A stretch of DNA of 64,000 nt from Climacteris rufus (taxonomy: Eukaryota > Chordata > Aves > Passeriformes > Climacteridae), in NCBI GenBank assembly GCA_013398175.1, contig VZRZ01006832.1:152778-216777 (forward strand), written 5' to 3'. Below, in pieces: positions 63,201-64,000 of this stretch. The notes under the pieces were generated by a model that ran no database searches, was not told the DNA's origin, and worked only from the letters and a program-made list of their open reading frames with translations. Made by a program: the position numbers and the translations under genes. The number at the start of each line of letters is the position of its first letter. Positions within the stretch are counted from its first letter, which is position 1.

Positions 63201-64000
63201 GGAAGAGGGAGAAAAACTGCACCATAGTGGAAAGATCAGGAAAAATTTGAATTCAGTCTTGTGGAGAGCTTTAAAATATTGAAATAGAATATTTTATAGA
63301 CTTATCCCTTGACAAGTAATTATTCTATTTCTTTGTCTTTGGAAATAGACATAGACAAAATCTACCTCTCTGTGGGAGAGAGGATAGCCTGAATTCCATG
63401 TAAATTGACAGATGGCTGGGTTCAGCATGTATGTGTAGATTTATTGATGTGGTTTTATTATGTTTTCACTGCTTCTGAAATCAATTTTCACTGAGTCTTG
63501 AGAGTAAAGATTTCAAATTACATACTCCCTCAGTCTGCACAAAAGTGAACAATGGTTCCAGATAGTTAAGTACTGAAGACAAGGATTTATTCAGCTCACC
63601 CTGTCAGATGCAGAATAGGTCCTGATTTTATTTATCTTTTTTATTGCACTGTCTTCATTCATATTTATCATTTTAAAGTATGTTAGAAAAACTTAAAACT
63701 TTTGCATTTAGGTCGTTCAGGAAAATGGTAATGGAACACTGAGGCATCTCTTTTTAAGGTCATAAGAACAAAATTGGTATGGAGAAGCCTTTATTCCTCA
63801 CAGCTACACAAATTAAGCTGACAGCCTCCATCTTTTACAAGTGGACTCCCTTCTGTGAGCATCAGTACTGAATAGAAACATCTGGTAACTATGAACACTA
63901 TTTCACCTGCGTTCCATCTTTTATGGTGTTATTTCAATAGTCTTTGATTTGATAGTTCACTGTAATTTTTTATATTTTCACAGCTTTATCATCATAACAG
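60258..64000. other. AT-rich sequence, no gene seen
   Basis: Contains a 13-base A run at 60952-60964. A TATA-like CTATAAGAG (about 60754) and AATAAA (about 60768) lie too close together to call an LTR. No gene or repeat family supported to the end of the window. Confidence 0.5.

Noticed and set aside
1..64000. CRISPR array, operon, tRNA/rRNA gene or bacterial defence system
   Set aside because: The DNA is vertebrate in character with CR1 and LTR elements. No regularly spaced repeats, cloverleaf-like RNA genes or compact gene clusters were seen.

Overview
The window looks like non-coding DNA from a bird, most likely a gene desert or a very large intron. The base composition is AT-rich and no frame holds a convincing gene. 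The repeats carry the organism signal. There are CR1 LINEs with the avian-type ATTCTATG 3' end, and solo LTRs of an ERVL type (start TGTCCTGGTT, GAGTTAATT close by, end in an AACCACAACA-like motif) that I recognise from birds. The number of non-ERVL LTRs suggests a bird other than a plain galliform, but I cannot name the species. Calls come from reading the sequence and remembered family consensus, not from a database search.

Layout. 335-754 is a solo LTR with a 4-bp target duplication. 5030-5930 holds a degraded block with a zinc-finger-like motif. 6141-6731 (minus) and 8956-9559 (plus) are two inverted copies of one LTR family, each with its own 4-bp target duplication. 11955-12838 is an old plus-strand CR1. 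13876-14120 is LTR-like. 15261-15807 is a minus-strand solo LTR with a perfect 6-bp duplication. 20237-20340 is a cluster of near-perfect palindromes. 23640-24115 is a very old minus-strand CR1. 28331-28727 is a minus-strand ERVL-type LTR. 32372-32465 is a purine tract. 45053-45740 and 45936-46500 are two neighbouring LTRs, the second a clear ERVL type with a 5-bp duplication. 49942-50415 (minus) and 52637-52768 (plus) are CR1 copies. Two weak exon-like segments lie at 54692-54864 and 60125-60257. Everything else is AT-rich sequence in which I see only short simple repeats.

No genes work together here in an operon or pathway sense. The content is layered retroelement insertions. The LTRs show three target-site lengths (4, 5 and 6 bp), which points to at least three retroviral integrase classes. 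All look like recombined solo LTRs: no gag, pol or env remnant lies next to any of them. I found no CRISPR array, tRNA, rRNA or bacterial-type system.
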